Notes: a model not told the origin generated them from the sequence alone. 64,000 bases of DNA from Haemophilus parainfluenzae (GCF_014931415.1 NZ_CP063121.1:1798001-1862000); one strand, 5' to 3'. Positions 9,187 through 20,669 are shown, counted from the first letter of the stretch. Translations and numbers: made by a program.

Positions 9187-9196
9187 ATTGATTCTC

Positions 9197-9988
9197 CTAC
9201 AAGATGAGAGCTACTTCTACGCCAAAATGGTCGGAAACAATCGGTTTATTTTTGCCATTAAAAATAACCTGACTGGATAAAACCCTTTTTGCTTGGTTTA
9301 AAAAAATATAATCTAATCGCTTTTCTTGACTATGACCTTTCCAGCCGTCAATCGCTTTCTCTACGGTGATGCCGCTATCCTTCTGCTCTGCCATTTCAAA
9401 GGTATCAAATAAACCTAAGGATTTAATTTGCTGGTAAGCTTGCTGATCGCTTATTGCATCGGTATTGAAATCACCCATCAGGATTTTAAGATTCGCACTT
9501 TTGCTCCGATCCACAATATAGCGAATATTATCCAGTTGGTTTTCCCCATCACAATTTGGCAAATTGATATGACAAGAATAACATTCAATTAACTGGCCTT
9601 GATATTCCACCGTCAGCCCAATGATTTTACGTGAAAGAATCGAGTCAAGACGTTGATGTTGGCTACAATAAAACGTATCGACATCATAAACAGGCAAGCG
9701 CGTTAAAAACGCAATGCCCTCATCATATTTATCGTAACCAATATGCGAATTGCTCCAAAAAAGCGAGTATTTCTGTGCAACGCGTTGATTGATTTTATTT
9801 AACAGAAGGACACCATAGTTATCTTGCTTTAACGTTGGCGAAATAGCAGGAGACGACATCAATTGATTAACCTCTTGTAAGGCAATGATGTCATAACCCT
9901 TTTCCACAATAGTTTCAGCAAGAATCTCTATTTTTTCCGCTTGGTTAGCTTCTAACCAAGCGTGTACATTCAGGGTAAGTAGTTTCAT
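9197..9988 (-). CDS. endonuclease/exonuclease/phosphatase-fold protein, probable maltose-6'-phosphate phosphatase
   Basis: The 263-residue protein has the EEP fold motifs: TLNVHAW (5-11), ALQEVN with Glu39, GDFNTD (172-177) and the terminal SDHFGV (252-257). These bind the metal and activate water. It has no signal peptide and is too small for an AP endonuclease with extra domains. As I recall, Enterococcus faecalis MapP, which removes phosphate from PTS-imported maltose-6'-phosphate, belongs to this fold. Sitting between a PTS permease and a maltodextrin phosphorylase, with gaps of about ten bases each side, this gene fits that job. Fold is firm; substrate is inferred. Confidence 0.7.
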   Translation of the reverse strand: MKLLTLNVHAWLEANQAEKIEILAETIVEKGYDIIALQEVNQLMSSPAISPTLKQDNYGVLLLNKINQRVAQKYSLFWSNSHIGYDKYDEGIAFLTRLPVYDVDTFYCSQHQRLDSILSRKIIGLTVEYQGQLIECYSCHINLPNCDGENQLDNIRYIVDRSKSANLKILMGDFNTDAISDQQAYQQIKSLGLFDTFEMAEQKDSGITVEKAIDGWKGHSQEKRLDYIFLNQAKRVLSSQVIFNGKNKPIVSDHFGVEVALIL

Positions 9989-9997
9989 TGCTTCCCC

Positions 9998-12265
9998 TTA
10001 GCCCTCACAATGCCAAATGTCTTCATTATATTGAGCGATCGTGCGGTCAGATGAAAAGAAGCCCGCTTTGGCGATATTGTGAACGACTTTCTCATTCCAA
10101 CTATCCTGATCTTCATAATCGGCTAAGATTTGTTCTTTCGCTTCAACATAAGCATTAAAGTCAATTAACGTCATAAACCAGTCTTTATTCAATAATTCGT
10201 TATAAAGACGTTCTAAACGTGTTTTATTGCCTAATTTCACCACGGCAGGATTCAGAATAAAATCAACCGCTCTTTTAATATCTTTGTCGTTTTCATAATA
10301 CGCTTTTGAAACATAGCCTGCTGTTTCATAAAGTTTAATAATGCTTTCTGAATCTTTACCGAATGTATAGATATTTTCAGCACCGGCTAATTCTGCAATT
10401 TCAACATTAGCCCCATCCATTGTGCCTAAGGTTAATGCACCATTAAGCATAAATTTCATATTCCCTGTACCGGAAGCTTCTTTAGAGGCAAGTGAAATTT
10501 GTTCTGAAATATCAGTTGCTGGAATGAGTTTTTCCGCCACACTCACATTATAGTTTTCCACTAAATGAACGTTTAAATACTTGTTCACTTCAGGATCATT
10601 ATTGATTAACTCAGATAAACAAAGAATTAAGTGAATAATATCCTGTGCAATAATATAAGCAGGTGCAGCTTTTCCGCCGAAAATCACGGTAATCTTACGT
10701 TTTGGTAATTTACCTGCTTTAATTTCTAAGTATTTATGAATCACATAAAGCGCATTCATTTGCTGGCGTTTGTATTCATGGAAACGCTTAATTTGCGTAT
10801 CAATGATAGAATTTTCATCTAGCTCAATACCTTTATTTTCTTTAAGGTACGCTTTTAATGCCAATTTGTTTTCAAACTTAATTTTCGCTAATTGTTGATG
10901 AACCTTTTTAGCATCTTTAAAGGCTAACAATTTCTCTAATTTCGTTGCATCATGCAAATATTCATCGCCAATCAATTCTTTAATATAAGCCGCTAATGGT
11001 TGGTTAGAAAACTCTAACCAACGACGGAAAGTAATGCCGTTTGTCTTATTATTGAATTTTTCAGGATACAACGCATAGAACGCTTTAAGTTCTGAATTTT
11101 TCAAAATCTCCGTATGTAACGCCGCCACACCATTCACAGAATTTGAAAAGTGAATATCCATATGTGCCATATGCACTCGTTTTTGTTTATCAATAATTTG
11201 TACTGCTGGATCTTTATATTCTGCACGCACTAATTTATCTAATTTCTTAATGATCACCACTAAATGTGGCACCACTTCATCTAAATAATCTAGCGGCCAT
11301 TTTTCTAATGCTTCAGACAAAATGGTATGGTTGGTATAGCCCACCATATTACGTACGATTTCAACCGCTTCAGCAAACTTAATTTTATGTTTTTCGGTTA
11401 ATAAGCGAATTAATTCAGGAATCACCATTGAAGGGTGTGTATCATTGATCTGTACATACGCATAATCGGCTAAATCATGTAAGTTACTACCACGCGCAAT
11501 CGCTTCATCAATTAATAATTGTGCCGCATTTGATACCATGAAGTATTGTTGATAAATACGTAATAATTCCCCATTTTTATCTGAATCATCTGGGTAAAGG
11601 AATAAAGTCAGATTTTCTTCAATCGCAGTTTTATCAAACTCGATACCTTTTTTAATCAGTTTAGGATTCACTGATTGAATATCAAACAAATTGAGATAGT
11701 TCTTCGTATCTTTCTTATAACCTAAAATATCAATACGATCTAATTTAGAGGTTAATATAAATTTCTTAAATGGTACTTCATAGCTAATATCTGTTGGAAT
11801 TAACCAAGAGTTATCCTCAATCCAATCATTAGGCTCCGCATGTTGTTCATTCTTTTTAAAGACTTGTTTGAACAAACCATAATGATAATTTAAACCTACC
11901 CCTTCAGCATTTAAGCCAAGTGTAGACATTGAATCAATAAAACAAGAAGCCAAACGACCTAACCCACCATTTCCTAAAGACGGTTCTGGTTCAATATCTT
12001 CAATATGACTTAATGATTTACCCGCACTTTCTAATTCTGTTTTGATGTCTTGATAGACACCAAGGTTAATCAGGTTATTAGAAAGTAATTTACCAATTAA
12101 AAACTCAGCTGAGATATAGTAAACCTTACGTTTACCTGTATTTTTAGGTTTATCTGCTGAGAGTGTTTTTACGTAATTTAATAATTGAATATAAGTTTCT
12201 TTATCGCTTAATTGTTCAAGCGATTTATTGGTTTCGTTTTTTACAAAGGTACTAAATTTCATCAT
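9998..12265 (-). CDS. malP: glycogen/maltodextrin phosphorylase
   Basis: This 755-residue GT35 phosphorylase releases glucose-1-phosphate from alpha-1,4-glucans. The pyridoxal-phosphate lysine is Lys604 in [12 protein letters not shown], and [20 protein letters not shown] marks the active site near residue 95. The length is shorter than E. coli MalP or GlgP (about 800) and closer to Firmicutes maltodextrin phosphorylases. Its ATG (two in tandem, 12265 and 12262) overlaps the malQ stop by one base, so translation is probably coupled. With MalQ it would convert maltose to glucose and glucose-1-phosphate. Confidence 0.9.
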   Translation of the reverse strand: MMKFSTFVKNETNKSLEQLSDKETYIQLLNYVKTLSADKPKNTGKRKVYYISAEFLIGKLLSNNLINLGVYQDIKTELESAGKSLSHIEDIEPEPSLGNGGLGRLASCFIDSMSTLGLNAEGVGLNYHYGLFKQVFKKNEQHAEPNDWIEDNSWLIPTDISYEVPFKKFILTSKLDRIDILGYKKDTKNYLNLFDIQSVNPKLIKKGIEFDKTAIEENLTLFLYPDDSDKNGELLRIYQQYFMVSNAAQLLIDEAIARGSNLHDLADYAYVQINDTHPSMVIPELIRLLTEKHKIKFAEAVEIVRNMVGYTNHTILSEALEKWPLDYLDEVVPHLVVIIKKLDKLVRAEYKDPAVQIIDKQKRVHMAHMDIHFSNSVNGVAALHTEILKNSELKAFYALYPEKFNNKTNGITFRRWLEFSNQPLAAYIKELIGDEYLHDATKLEKLLAFKDAKKVHQQLAKIKFENKLALKAYLKENKGIELDENSIIDTQIKRFHEYKRQQMNALYVIHKYLEIKAGKLPKRKITVIFGGKAAPAYIIAQDIIHLILCLSELINNDPEVNKYLNVHLVENYNVSVAEKLIPATDISEQISLASKEASGTGNMKFMLNGALTLGTMDGANVEIAELAGAENIYTFGKDSESIIKLYETAGYVSKAYYENDKDIKRAVDFILNPAVVKLGNKTRLERLYNELLNKDWFMTLIDFNAYVEAKEQILADYEDQDSWNEKVVHNIAKAGFFSSDRTIAQYNEDIWHCEG

Positions 12266-13770
12266 TATTTTTCCTGATTCGCACGTTGATATAACGTGGT
12301 CATCTTTTCTAAAAAGTCTTTTTTATCTTGCGTTAAATCTGATTGCTGCATTCTCCATTGCCAGTTTCCACCAATTGTTGAAGGCACGTTCATTCTTGAA
12401 CTGGCTGGCAAATCTAAAACATCTTGCATTGTTGCAATCGCGGTATTGCTAACGGTTGCAAAAAGCTGACGAATCATCGCTTGACAAATCGATTCATCCT
12501 CATGGCGATGCGTATAATCATTGATATATTGCTGCTGTTGTTCAGTCAGGCTGTTATACCAACCATTGGTCACATCGTTATCATGTGTGCCGGTATAAAC
12601 AATGGAATGCGGGATGCAATAATGCGGGCTATCTAAGCTTTCTCCGCTAACATCTTCAAAGCCAAATTGCAGAATCTTCATGCCAGGATAGTTACAGTCT
12701 GTAAGCAATTTTCTGGCTTTGTCATCAATATTACCTAAATCTTCGGCAATAATCGGTAAATCGCCCAATTGCTCTTTAACGGCTTTAAATAAGTCATAAC
12801 CTGGGCCTGGCTGCCAGCTACCATCTTTAGCAACCTCTGCTTTTCCGTCTACTTGCCAATAATCAGAGAAACCTTTGAAATGGTCGATACGTAGTACATC
12901 ATAAATTTTGAAGCTTTCTTCAATGCGGTGAATCCACCAAGCGTAGCCTTGTTTTTTATGTTCTTCCCAAGCGTAAAGCGGATTGCCCCAAAGTTGTCCT
13001 GTTGCACTGAATTGATCGGCTGGGACCCCCGCGACAAAAAGCGGATTGCGTTCTTCATCTAATTGGAAGAGTTCTGGTTTTGTCCAAACCTCTACGCTAT
13101 CTGCAGCCACGTAAATCGGCATATCACCGATGATCTGAATGCCTTTTTGATTTGCGTAATTTTTTAATTCAGTCCATTGTTTGAAGAAGAAATATTGCGT
13201 CACTTTAAAGTACTGAATTTGCTCCGCTAACATGGTGCGATATTTTTCCAATGCACTTGGATCTCGAGCCACAGCTTTTTTATCATCCCATTTTTGTAAT
13301 GCTTGATTACCAAAATGCTCTTTAATTGCCATAAACTCAGCAAAATCGTCCAACCATAATCGATTGTTTTTCTCGAAGTGATTGAAATCAGCTTGGAGTG
13401 ATTGATTCGCTAAAAAATTTTTTACGGCTGTTTCTAAAATCGGACGGCGTGCGTAAAAGATACGTTCATAATCCACGCTAGTTGGATCATCACCAAAATT
13501 GACTGAAGCATAATCAGATTCTTTCAGTAAGCCCATTTGGGTTAGTAAATCAAAATCAATAAGGTGAGTATTACCTGCAATTGCAGAGAAAGATTGATAA
13601 GGTGAATCACCATAACTGGTGGTAGTAAGTGGAAGAATTTGCCAATAAGTTTGTTTAGTTTCAACTAAAAAATCGACAAAATCATAAGCCGATTGCCCAA
13701 AGCTACCAATCCCGAATGCATTTGGTAGCGAGGTAATGTGCATAAGAACACCACTTGAACGAGTAAGCAT
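12265..13770 (-). CDS. malQ: 4-alpha-glucanotransferase (amylomaltase)
   Basis: The 501-residue GH77 enzyme transfers glucan segments between maltodextrins, freeing glucose and building chains for the phosphorylase. The typical opening [21 protein letters not shown] and the catalytic regions [10 protein letters not shown] (near 295), AEDLG (near 340) and YTGTHDNDV (near 390) are present. It has the short bacterial/plant form, unlike the longer E. coli MalQ (about 694), which again points to a Firmicutes-like origin. It is the first gene of the four-gene operon and faces the GntR regulator across about 195 bases with CRP and palindromic sites. Confidence 0.92.
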   Translation of the reverse strand: MLTRSSGVLMHITSLPNAFGIGSFGQSAYDFVDFLVETKQTYWQILPLTTTSYGDSPYQSFSAIAGNTHLIDFDLLTQMGLLKESDYASVNFGDDPTSVDYERIFYARRPILETAVKNFLANQSLQADFNHFEKNNRLWLDDFAEFMAIKEHFGNQALQKWDDKKAVARDPSALEKYRTMLAEQIQYFKVTQYFFFKQWTELKNYANQKGIQIIGDMPIYVAADSVEVWTKPELFQLDEERNPLFVAGVPADQFSATGQLWGNPLYAWEEHKKQGYAWWIHRIEESFKIYDVLRIDHFKGFSDYWQVDGKAEVAKDGSWQPGPGYDLFKAVKEQLGDLPIIAEDLGNIDDKARKLLTDCNYPGMKILQFGFEDVSGESLDSPHYCIPHSIVYTGTHDNDVTNGWYNSLTEQQQQYINDYTHRHEDESICQAMIRQLFATVSNTAIATMQDVLDLPASSRMNVPSTIGGNWQWRMQQSDLTQDKKDFLEKMTTLYQRANQEK

Positions 13771-13835
13771 AATATTTCCTCTAGGAAGTTATCATTTTGG
13801 CTCATTCTAACCTAACCGTATTTTTATGCAACAAC

Positions 13836-13847
13836 TTATACGTAAAA
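13836..13847. promoter_or_regulatory. imperfect operator half of the maltose cluster
   Basis: TTATACGTAAAA matches the perfect palindrome at 13888-13899 at 10 of 12 positions and lies on the malQ side of the intergenic region, 52 bases from the first site (five helical turns). Probably bound by the adjacent GntR-type regulator. Confidence 0.5.
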
Positions 13848-13866
13848 GTTTAAAACATTTTCGTAA

Positions 13867-13888
13867 AATAGTGACTAATATCACATTT
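13867..13888. promoter_or_regulatory. CRP-cAMP binding site
   Basis: The core AGTGA-N6-TCACA (GTGA at 13871-13874, TCAC at 13881-13884) with A/T flanks matches the 22-base CRP consensus closely. Placed between malQ and the regulator, it implies catabolite control of the maltose cluster. Confidence 0.65.
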
Positions 13889-13899
13889 TATACGTATAA
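13888..13899. promoter_or_regulatory. palindromic operator, probably for the GntR/UTRA regulator
   Basis: TTATACGTATAA is a perfect 12-base palindrome immediately next to the CRP site and about 67 bases before the regulator's start codon. Its copy at 13836 supports a looped or paired operator. Confidence 0.55.
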
Positions 13900-13965
13900 C
13901 ATTTATGATTTTATGATATGCTATGGCGACACCTACGGAACAAATGGTCGATAAAAGGATTAAAA

Positions 13966-14679
13966 ATGAGCAAATACAAGCAGGTCTATAATGAGATAAA
14001 GACCCAAATTAACAATGGTAATTTAGCACCATTGCAAGAACTCCCGAGTGAAAATGAACTCATGCAAAACTATGGCTTTTCTAAAGATACTATTCGAAAA
14101 GCGCTTTCTTTACTTGAAATTGATGGCTACATTCAAAAGCAACAAGGCCGAAATTCGATTGTTTTAGAGCATGACTTATCTAAACCACAGATGCTTTCTG
14201 AAATTAAAACCGTCAGCGAATTAAATAGTGCCTCAACACACAAAGTGAAAACCACATTAACCAGCTTGTATATTGTGCAAGGTGAAGAAGAATTGATGGA
14301 TATCTTTAACGTCAATGATCAGATCGATTTCTATCGCATTGCTCGTCTGCGTGAAATTGATGGAGAGGCAGTTGAATATGAGGTTTCTTATTTTGATCGC
14401 CGCATCGTGCCGTTTATTAGCCGAGAAATCGCAGAACATTCTATTTATCACTATTTGGAAAACGAATTAAAATTAAAAATTAGTCACTCACAACGAAAAA
14501 TTGTCTTTCGCTATGCAAACGAAGAAGAAAAAAAGGCAATTGATCTTGGTGAGTATGACATGGTTGTGAATGTGACGAGTACCACTTATTTGGCTGATGG
14601 TCGACCGTTTCAATATGGGAGTATTAGCTATCGACCAGATAAAATTGCATTTACATCAACAGCAAAACGACATGTCTAG
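13966..14679 (+). CDS. GntR-family regulator with UTRA sugar-sensing domain (TreR/HutC subfamily)
   Basis: The start at 13966 (AAGGAT six bases upstream) gives 237 residues, the usual length of B. subtilis TreR-type regulators. The N-terminal winged helix (about 1-70) includes LPSENELMQNYGFSKDTIRK and a wing ending GYIQKQQGRNSIVL. The UTRA ligand domain (about 90-235) is recognisable by FYRIARLREIDGEAVEYEVS. Regulators of this type bind a phosphorylated disaccharide; maltose-6-phosphate or glucose-6-phosphate would suit this cluster. It is divergent from malQ and probably represses it and itself. The upstream extension to 13918 lacks a ribosome-binding site. Confidence 0.85.
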   Translation: MSKYKQVYNEIKTQINNGNLAPLQELPSENELMQNYGFSKDTIRKALSLLEIDGYIQKQQGRNSIVLEHDLSKPQMLSEIKTVSELNSASTHKVKTTLTSLYIVQGEEELMDIFNVNDQIDFYRIARLREIDGEAVEYEVSYFDRRIVPFISREIAEHSIYHYLENELKLKISHSQRKIVFRYANEEEKKAIDLGEYDMVVNVTSTTYLADGRPFQYGSISYRPDKIAFTSTAKRHV

Positions 14680-14720
14680 TTTTTGTAAATGATAGGTTGT
14701 TATTTAAAAAATTCATAAAA

Positions 14721-14750
14721 AAAGTGCGGTCATTTTTAACCGCACTTTTT
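14721..14750. terminator. bidirectional terminator from an inverted uptake-signal pair
   Basis: AAAGTGCGGT (14721-14730) and ACCGCACTTTTT (14739-14750) form the stem between the convergent GntR regulator and tehA; A/T runs flank both sides. Confidence 0.8.
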
Positions 14751-14757
14751 ATTTAAG

Positions 14758-15702
14758 CTATTTTAACCAAAATTGTCCTTTGAAAATTTTTCCTAATGTC
14801 ATCAGCACCAAACCGCTCATCATCACGTTAGCAAAGATAAATGCACCGTTTGCCAATCCGCTCAGTACGTTATGATGAACAAAAGAAACCGCCCCATTCG
14901 CTAAAGAAGCTAATCCGAATGAAAAAGCCCAGAACCCAATATTCAGTCCTTTTTCACTAATCCAAGGAAACAGGCGAATTAAAAAGAACATTTGTAAAAA
15001 ACCGTATCCCCATAAGAGCTTAACGAAAAGATCGATCTCTCCCCCATTAAGCGATAAGTAAGCCGACGAGCCCACAAATGCTGGGGCAAGAATGATCCCC
15101 ATTGTTGGACGAAATTGGGGTTCAATCTGCAACACGCGTAAACGTTGGAATAACACCGGTTCATAAATAATCCAAGCAATCATCCCTGCACCTAAGAACA
15201 AATAGCCTAAATCTTGATAGCCTAACAAGGCTAATGATGAGGCACTTGTAAAGTTAGTCGCCACAGAGGGCAAATAAAAAGGTGGCAGTGTCGATTTTTC
15301 CTCAAATGTGCCATCTTTCCATAACGCACTAATTCGCACTGAAGCAAACAATAATTGCCCAATTGTCCCGATCCAAATTAATCCCTCACCAATAAGAGGA
15401 AACCAGCGATACAGAACATCCCCGCTTAACATCGTTGTAATCGGTATTAATGCAAGAAAAGAAAAACGTATCGGACAACAATATTCATCTTGTACTTCTT
15501 GAGAGAAATAAATCATTTTATAAATATAGAGCAAGACGAAAAGTGCCCATACTGAAACAGACGTTATGCCAATAATATCACTCACATTTAGAGAAAAAGA
15601 GAGCGTATCGCCCATATGCAACCAGGCTAAAGATAAAGCGCTTAAACCTAATGGAATCGCAAAATAGCCTGTTGGTAATGGAAATAGTCGTTTATCAGTC
15701 AT
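14758..15702 (-). CDS. tehA: TehA/SLAC1-family anion channel protein
   Basis: This 314-residue integral membrane protein has about ten hydrophobic helices. The N-terminal PTGYFAIPLGLSALSLAW is the family hallmark. It matches H. influenzae TehA in length (about 328 there), a trimeric channel of the SLAC1 fold linked to tellurite resistance in E. coli; its natural ion is uncertain. The partner methyltransferase gene tehB is not next to it here. It ends against the shared terminator at 14721-14750. Confidence 0.9.
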   Translation of the reverse strand: MTDKRLFPLPTGYFAIPLGLSALSLAWLHMGDTLSFSLNVSDIIGITSVSVWALFVLLYIYKMIYFSQEVQDEYCCPIRFSFLALIPITTMLSGDVLYRWFPLIGEGLIWIGTIGQLLFASVRISALWKDGTFEEKSTLPPFYLPSVATNFTSASSLALLGYQDLGYLFLGAGMIAWIIYEPVLFQRLRVLQIEPQFRPTMGIILAPAFVGSSAYLSLNGGEIDLFVKLLWGYGFLQMFFLIRLFPWISEKGLNIGFWAFSFGLASLANGAVSFVHHNVLSGLANGAFIFANVMMSGLVLMTLGKIFKGQFWLK

Positions 15703-15814
15703 TATTATTCTCCTAAAAATTGATACCTTATAAGATTACCTCTAAATGCATGAATATTGATGTGGATTTATCTCAAAGACTAGAATAAAAATCTCATTTC
15801 TCTAAATGAAAGAA

Positions 15815-15836
15815 AGGGCTAATAAACATTAGCCCT
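15815..15836 (-). terminator. terminator of serS
   Basis: AGGGCTAAT and ATTAGCCCT form a nine-base-pair stem with a four-base loop, 24 bases after the serS stop, followed on the minus strand by TTTCTTTCATTT. Confidence 0.7.
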
Positions 15837-15859
15837 AAATTGAATTTATATATTTTGGA

Positions 15860-17158
<1,299 letters not shown>

Positions 17159-17387
17159 CTATTTTTCATTATGAAACAGATGCCTTTATTCTAGCGTGCT
17201 TTGAGCAAATAAACCAGTTAAAACCCTGATTTTTCTTTTATTAATCTCTTCAAAAACATCCAATTTTATAACCGCACTTTGCCATAATTTAATTTTGTGA
17301 TCTCTGTCAAATTCTGAGAATGAGGCACTAGAAACAGCAAAAAAAAGTTCTATAATGAAAATGAACGTTAACCAAGAGGAGTAACCT

Positions 17388-17606
17388 ATGTTTCCTGAAT
17401 TTCGCGATTTAATTACTAATCTCAAAAACAAAGATGCTTATTTTGATCGCTTGTTTGAAAAACACAATGTGTTAGACCAAGAGATCAAAAATAAGATTGA
17501 TAACATAGAACTCGCTACTCATACGGAAATTGAGAACTTGAAAAAAGAAAAATTACGGATTAAAGACGAGCTCTATCAATACTTGAAAAAGAAAGCAGCT
17601 GAGTAA
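17388..17606 (+). CDS. ydcH: YdcH-family small coiled-coil protein (DUF465)
   Basis: This 72-residue protein is charged and almost wholly helical. FPEFRDLITNLKNKDAYFDR and the pattern HNVLDQEI...THTEIENLKKEKL mark the DUF465/YdcH family, whose function is not established. AGAGGAG precedes the start. It is divergent from serS and ends in an inverted uptake-signal terminator shared with the DMT gene that faces it. Confidence 0.85.
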   Translation: MFPEFRDLITNLKNKDAYFDRLFEKHNVLDQEIKNKIDNIELATHTEIENLKKEKLRIKDELYQYLKKKAAE

Positions 17607-17624
17607 TTGGTTTAATGTGAAGAC

Positions 17625-17654
17625 AAAGTGCGGTGAAATTTACCGCACTTTTTT
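17625..17654. terminator. bidirectional terminator from an inverted uptake-signal pair
   Basis: AAAGTGCGGT (17625-17634) pairs with ACCGCACTTT (17642-17651), followed by T on the plus strand; it separates ydcH from the convergent DMT gene. Confidence 0.8.
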
Positions 17655-17657
17655 GTT

Positions 17658-18536
17658 TTAAGTGGTTTTATTCTTTTGAGAGCCCAGATAAATCGCGACT
17701 AATGTCAGCACTGCCCCCGCCCATTGCCAATGATTGATGGGCTTATCCAAGCCAAAATAATCAATCACAAGCGCCACCACCGGTTCGGAAAGAAGCAACA
17801 AACCGGTTAAACCTAACGATAAATAAGGAATGGTATAAGCAATCATGCCCCAAGCGACACATTGCATCACAGCACCATAAATGAACACCAATCCCCAATC
17901 GGTGAAGGTGGTTGGATAAAGATTATCAGAATTAAAAATCAACGAAGGAACAATTAAGACAAGCGCACCACTTAAACTCAAAATAAACATTAACGAAAAT
18001 AAAGCAGTAGGTTCTTCTTCGTGCACTTTTTTAATCATAATCATTGAAGCGGCAAGCATGCCTGCCGAAATGAGCCCAATGATAATGCCGTACATACCGT
18101 CAAAATTATGCTGTAGCTCTTCCCCTGAGATTAAGACAACACCCGCAACCGCTAGAAAAAGGCTTAACATTTGTAATTTCGTTTGGCGTTCACCAAAGAA
18201 GAGATAGCCAATTGCGGCCAAAAAGAAAATCTGCAAACTATTCAGCAACGTTGAAATACCCGGCCCTACCGCATATACACTTTCATGCCAAAAAGATAAA
18301 TCAAAAGCTAAAAAGATGCCGGCTAATGCGGCATACATCATCGCTTTACGGCTTTTCGGGAAACGCTGTCTTTTTAATTTCATTAAGAACCAGAAAATAA
18401 AAGAGGCAATAAGTAAACGCCAAAATGCAATGGCATAACCACCCACTGGAACAAACTTAACAATCAGGCTTCCTAAACCGAATAACACACAGCCCAAGAC
18501 TAACATCGGGGCAGCGTAAGATTTTATTTTATCCAT
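17658..18536 (-). CDS. EamA/DMT-family transporter
   Basis: This 292-residue protein has ten hydrophobic helices in two EamA halves (about 10-135 and 150-285), the layout of drug/metabolite exporters. Each half keeps the GxxLxxxGVxLI-type ends, for example LSLFLAVAGVVLISGE and WAGAVLTLVAIYLGSQ. The substrate cannot be read from the sequence. Its start overlaps the stop of the upstream membrane-protein gene by one base, so the two are translated together. Confidence 0.85.
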   Translation of the reverse strand: MDKIKSYAAPMLVLGCVLFGLGSLIVKFVPVGGYAIAFWRLLIASFIFWFLMKLKRQRFPKSRKAMMYAALAGIFLAFDLSFWHESVYAVGPGISTLLNSLQIFFLAAIGYLFFGERQTKLQMLSLFLAVAGVVLISGEELQHNFDGMYGIIIGLISAGMLAASMIMIKKVHEEEPTALFSLMFILSLSGALVLIVPSLIFNSDNLYPTTFTDWGLVFIYGAVMQCVAWGMIAYTIPYLSLGLTGLLLLSEPVVALVIDYFGLDKPINHWQWAGAVLTLVAIYLGSQKNKTT

Positions 18537-19336
18537 TAAATAAACATTGCCCAGACAGCCAAACTCGCCGCCATAAAGAACAAAATGAGTAAGCTGTTAT
18601 AACTGAGTTTCCATTTATTCACACTATGTAAAAGCAGAATGCCAGCCATCACTAAGTGAAGTAGGAAATAAATGCCATATGCAAAAACACCATCAAAACT
18701 GACCGCACTTACACCTTGATAAACAATAAAGAGCAGTACTGCCAACGCATTCAGTGCAAGCAGTAAAATCATCAATAATGGCAGTAACGCAATGAAACCT
18801 TGCAGACGATTACGAGAAACAGACAAGCATAAATTCGCCAATAATACCCCCATCACCGCTTGCGCCAATGGATTATATTGCACGAAATTTGGTGTTGGAT
18901 TGCCGAAGAAAATCATCAAATAGGCAATTACACCCAATCCACTCACCAACGATGCCATTAAGAGAAAACCATGGCGAGCTGATTCATCTTTAGGTTGTTT
19001 CCATACTGCATATACGGCAGATAATCCGCATAAGCTAACAATATCAGTCATCACGTAATGATGTGGTGAGGCTAAGCTCATTCCAAGCCAAACTAACCAA
19101 TAAAGTACAAAACAGACATTTGCTTTGATTAAACGTCCGCGTTGTCCTGGACAAATTTCACCTTTAATAAAGGCTACCAAACAAAGTAGCTGAGCAATCA
19201 GCACACCAAAGGCTAAATGAGGAATCAGTTTTTCAGCAGATTGCAAAGACTCTGCAAAAAATTCAATAATTAATAGCAACCCAATTGGCAAGAGAGCAAG
19301 AAATGCGGCTAAGGGTTTGGATTGTTCTTCTGACAT
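18536..19336 (-). CDS. unknown polytopic membrane protein
   Basis: I do not recognise this 266-residue protein. It has about eight hydrophobic segments across its whole length, with short loops and no obvious catalytic motif. Its one-base overlap with the downstream DMT exporter suggests that the two proteins serve the same transport or membrane process. The start at 19336 is preceded by a weak GA-rich site. Composition is like its neighbours, with no sign of transfer. Confidence 0.75.
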   Translation of the reverse strand: MSEEQSKPLAAFLALLPIGLLLIIEFFAESLQSAEKLIPHLAFGVLIAQLLCLVAFIKGEICPGQRGRLIKANVCFVLYWLVWLGMSLASPHHYVMTDIVSLCGLSAVYAVWKQPKDESARHGFLLMASLVSGLGVIAYLMIFFGNPTPNFVQYNPLAQAVMGVLLANLCLSVSRNRLQGFIALLPLLMILLLALNALAVLLFIVYQGVSAVSFDGVFAYGIYFLLHLVMAGILLLHSVNKWKLSYNSLLILFFMAASLAVWAMFI

Positions 19337-19469
19337 AAGATTCTCGATTAGAAAAAGAAGGCGTCATTATGCCAAAATTTACAGCTTTTTTTAATGGCTT
19401 TCGTGCATTTTGACTCATTCCCTTTTAAAATAAGCAAAATTATAACCGCACTTTAGGAACCACAAAAAA

Positions 19470-20132
19470 ATGCTATTAAGCGTACTTTACATTATTGGAA
19501 TAACTGCCGAAGGAATTACCGGTGCATTAGCCGCTGGACGAGAAAAAATGGATATTTTTGGGGTAATTATTATTGCCTGTGTGACGGCGATTGGTGGCGG
19601 TTCGGTACGCGATGTATTACTTGGACACTACCCGCTTGGCTGGGTTAAACATCCTGAATATTTCATTATGGTGGCTGGTGCAGCGGTATTAACGGTTTTT
19701 ATCGCACCTTTCATCAAACATTTCATGCGCTACTTCCGCACAATTTTCTTGGTATTAGATGCCTTAGGATTAATCGTGTATTCCATTATCGGTGCGCAGA
19801 TTGCCATTGATATGGGTTATGGTTTTACTGTGACATCCATTGCTGCAACCGTGACAGGTGCATTTGGTGGTGTGTTGCGTGATTTACTCTGTAACCGCAT
19901 TCCCCTTGTATTCCAAAAAGAACTTTACGCCAGCGTGTCATTCTTCTCTGCCGCTATGTATATGGCATTACAACACCTTCAAGTAGAACACACGCTTTCA
20001 ATTTTACTCACGTTATTCAGTGGTTTTGCATTACGCTTACTTGCAGTTCGATTTGGTTGGGGATTACCCGTTTTCGATTTCCAAGAGCAAGATGAGGAAA
20101 CAAATGATAAATTACCGAAGAAAACGAAATAG
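19470..20132 (+). CDS. TRIC-type cation channel family protein (YadS/YicG, UPF0126)
   Basis: The 220-residue membrane protein has seven hydrophobic helices and two internal repeats with the signature glycine-rich turns [13 protein letters not shown] (near residue 50) and [13 protein letters not shown] (near residue 135). This is the prokaryotic TRIC/UPF0126 family, related to trimeric intracellular cation channels; some members have been linked to glycine transport. AGGAA lies upstream of the start. It is divergent from the unknown membrane protein across 133 bases with one uptake signal. Confidence 0.85.
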   Translation: MLLSVLYIIGITAEGITGALAAGREKMDIFGVIIIACVTAIGGGSVRDVLLGHYPLGWVKHPEYFIMVAGAAVLTVFIAPFIKHFMRYFRTIFLVLDALGLIVYSIIGAQIAIDMGYGFTVTSIAATVTGAFGGVLRDLLCNRIPLVFQKELYASVSFFSAAMYMALQHLQVEHTLSILLTLFSGFALRLLAVRFGWGLPVFDFQEQDEETNDKLPKKTK

Positions 20133-20288
20133 AAATAATGGATAAGATGTAAATTTAGATTTCTCTAATTAAAGAGATAGTATGATGGGTCATAAGATAA
20201 AAGCATTTCAAAATTTCTTAAAAACCAAACATATTTTATGTTCTAACACTTTGATTGCACAATGCTAAAACCCCAGACTCACGAACTA

Positions 20289-20669
20289 CTAAGAATTCAA
20301 GGCTACAATATCTAATGGAGGTGTTTTGGGCACTATTTGAGCCAAATAACCATCCCCAAGCAAAAACACTTTTGTTGATAATGCAGATATATCATCTATT
20401 TTTTCTAAAGCTAAGAATAAATTAGTTTTAAAGATAGGTGCTCCATTTATATCGGCTAAAACATAAACTTCTGAAGATTTAAGTTTTTCTTCAACCAATT
20501 TAATCAATTTATCAAATTTTAAAGTAACAACACCTTCCTTTAATTTATCTATATTTCCATACTCAAATGGATATTTATAAAAAATATTTAGAACCTCTTT
20601 CTCTTTTTCTTCTGATAAGAGGCTAAAATCGTCTGAAAGAGCTTCTACACACTCTTCAAATAATGTCAT
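20289..20669 (-). CDS. unknown small acidic protein, possible orphan immunity protein
   Basis: I do not recognise this 126-residue protein with confidence. It is soluble, acidic and Lys/Glu-rich, without a signal peptide. It is distinctly more AT-rich in codon use than its neighbours and stands alone between two non-coding stretches. Such isolated, AT-rich, 100-150-residue cytosolic proteins are often immunity proteins left from contact-dependent inhibition or Rhs loci, but no toxin fragment is visible within 2 kb. That reading is a guess. Confidence 0.5.
   Translation of the reverse strand: MTLFEECVEALSDDFSLLSEEKEKEVLNIFYKYPFEYGNIDKLKEGVVTLKFDKLIKLVEEKLKSSEVYVLADINGAPIFKTNLFLALEKIDDISALSTKVFLLGDGYLAQIVPKTPPLDIVALNS

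Noticed and set aside
17186-17431. Small protein on the minus strand upstream of serS
   Set aside because: It overlaps the ydcH start and promoter region, lacks a ribosome-binding site and has shadow-like composition.
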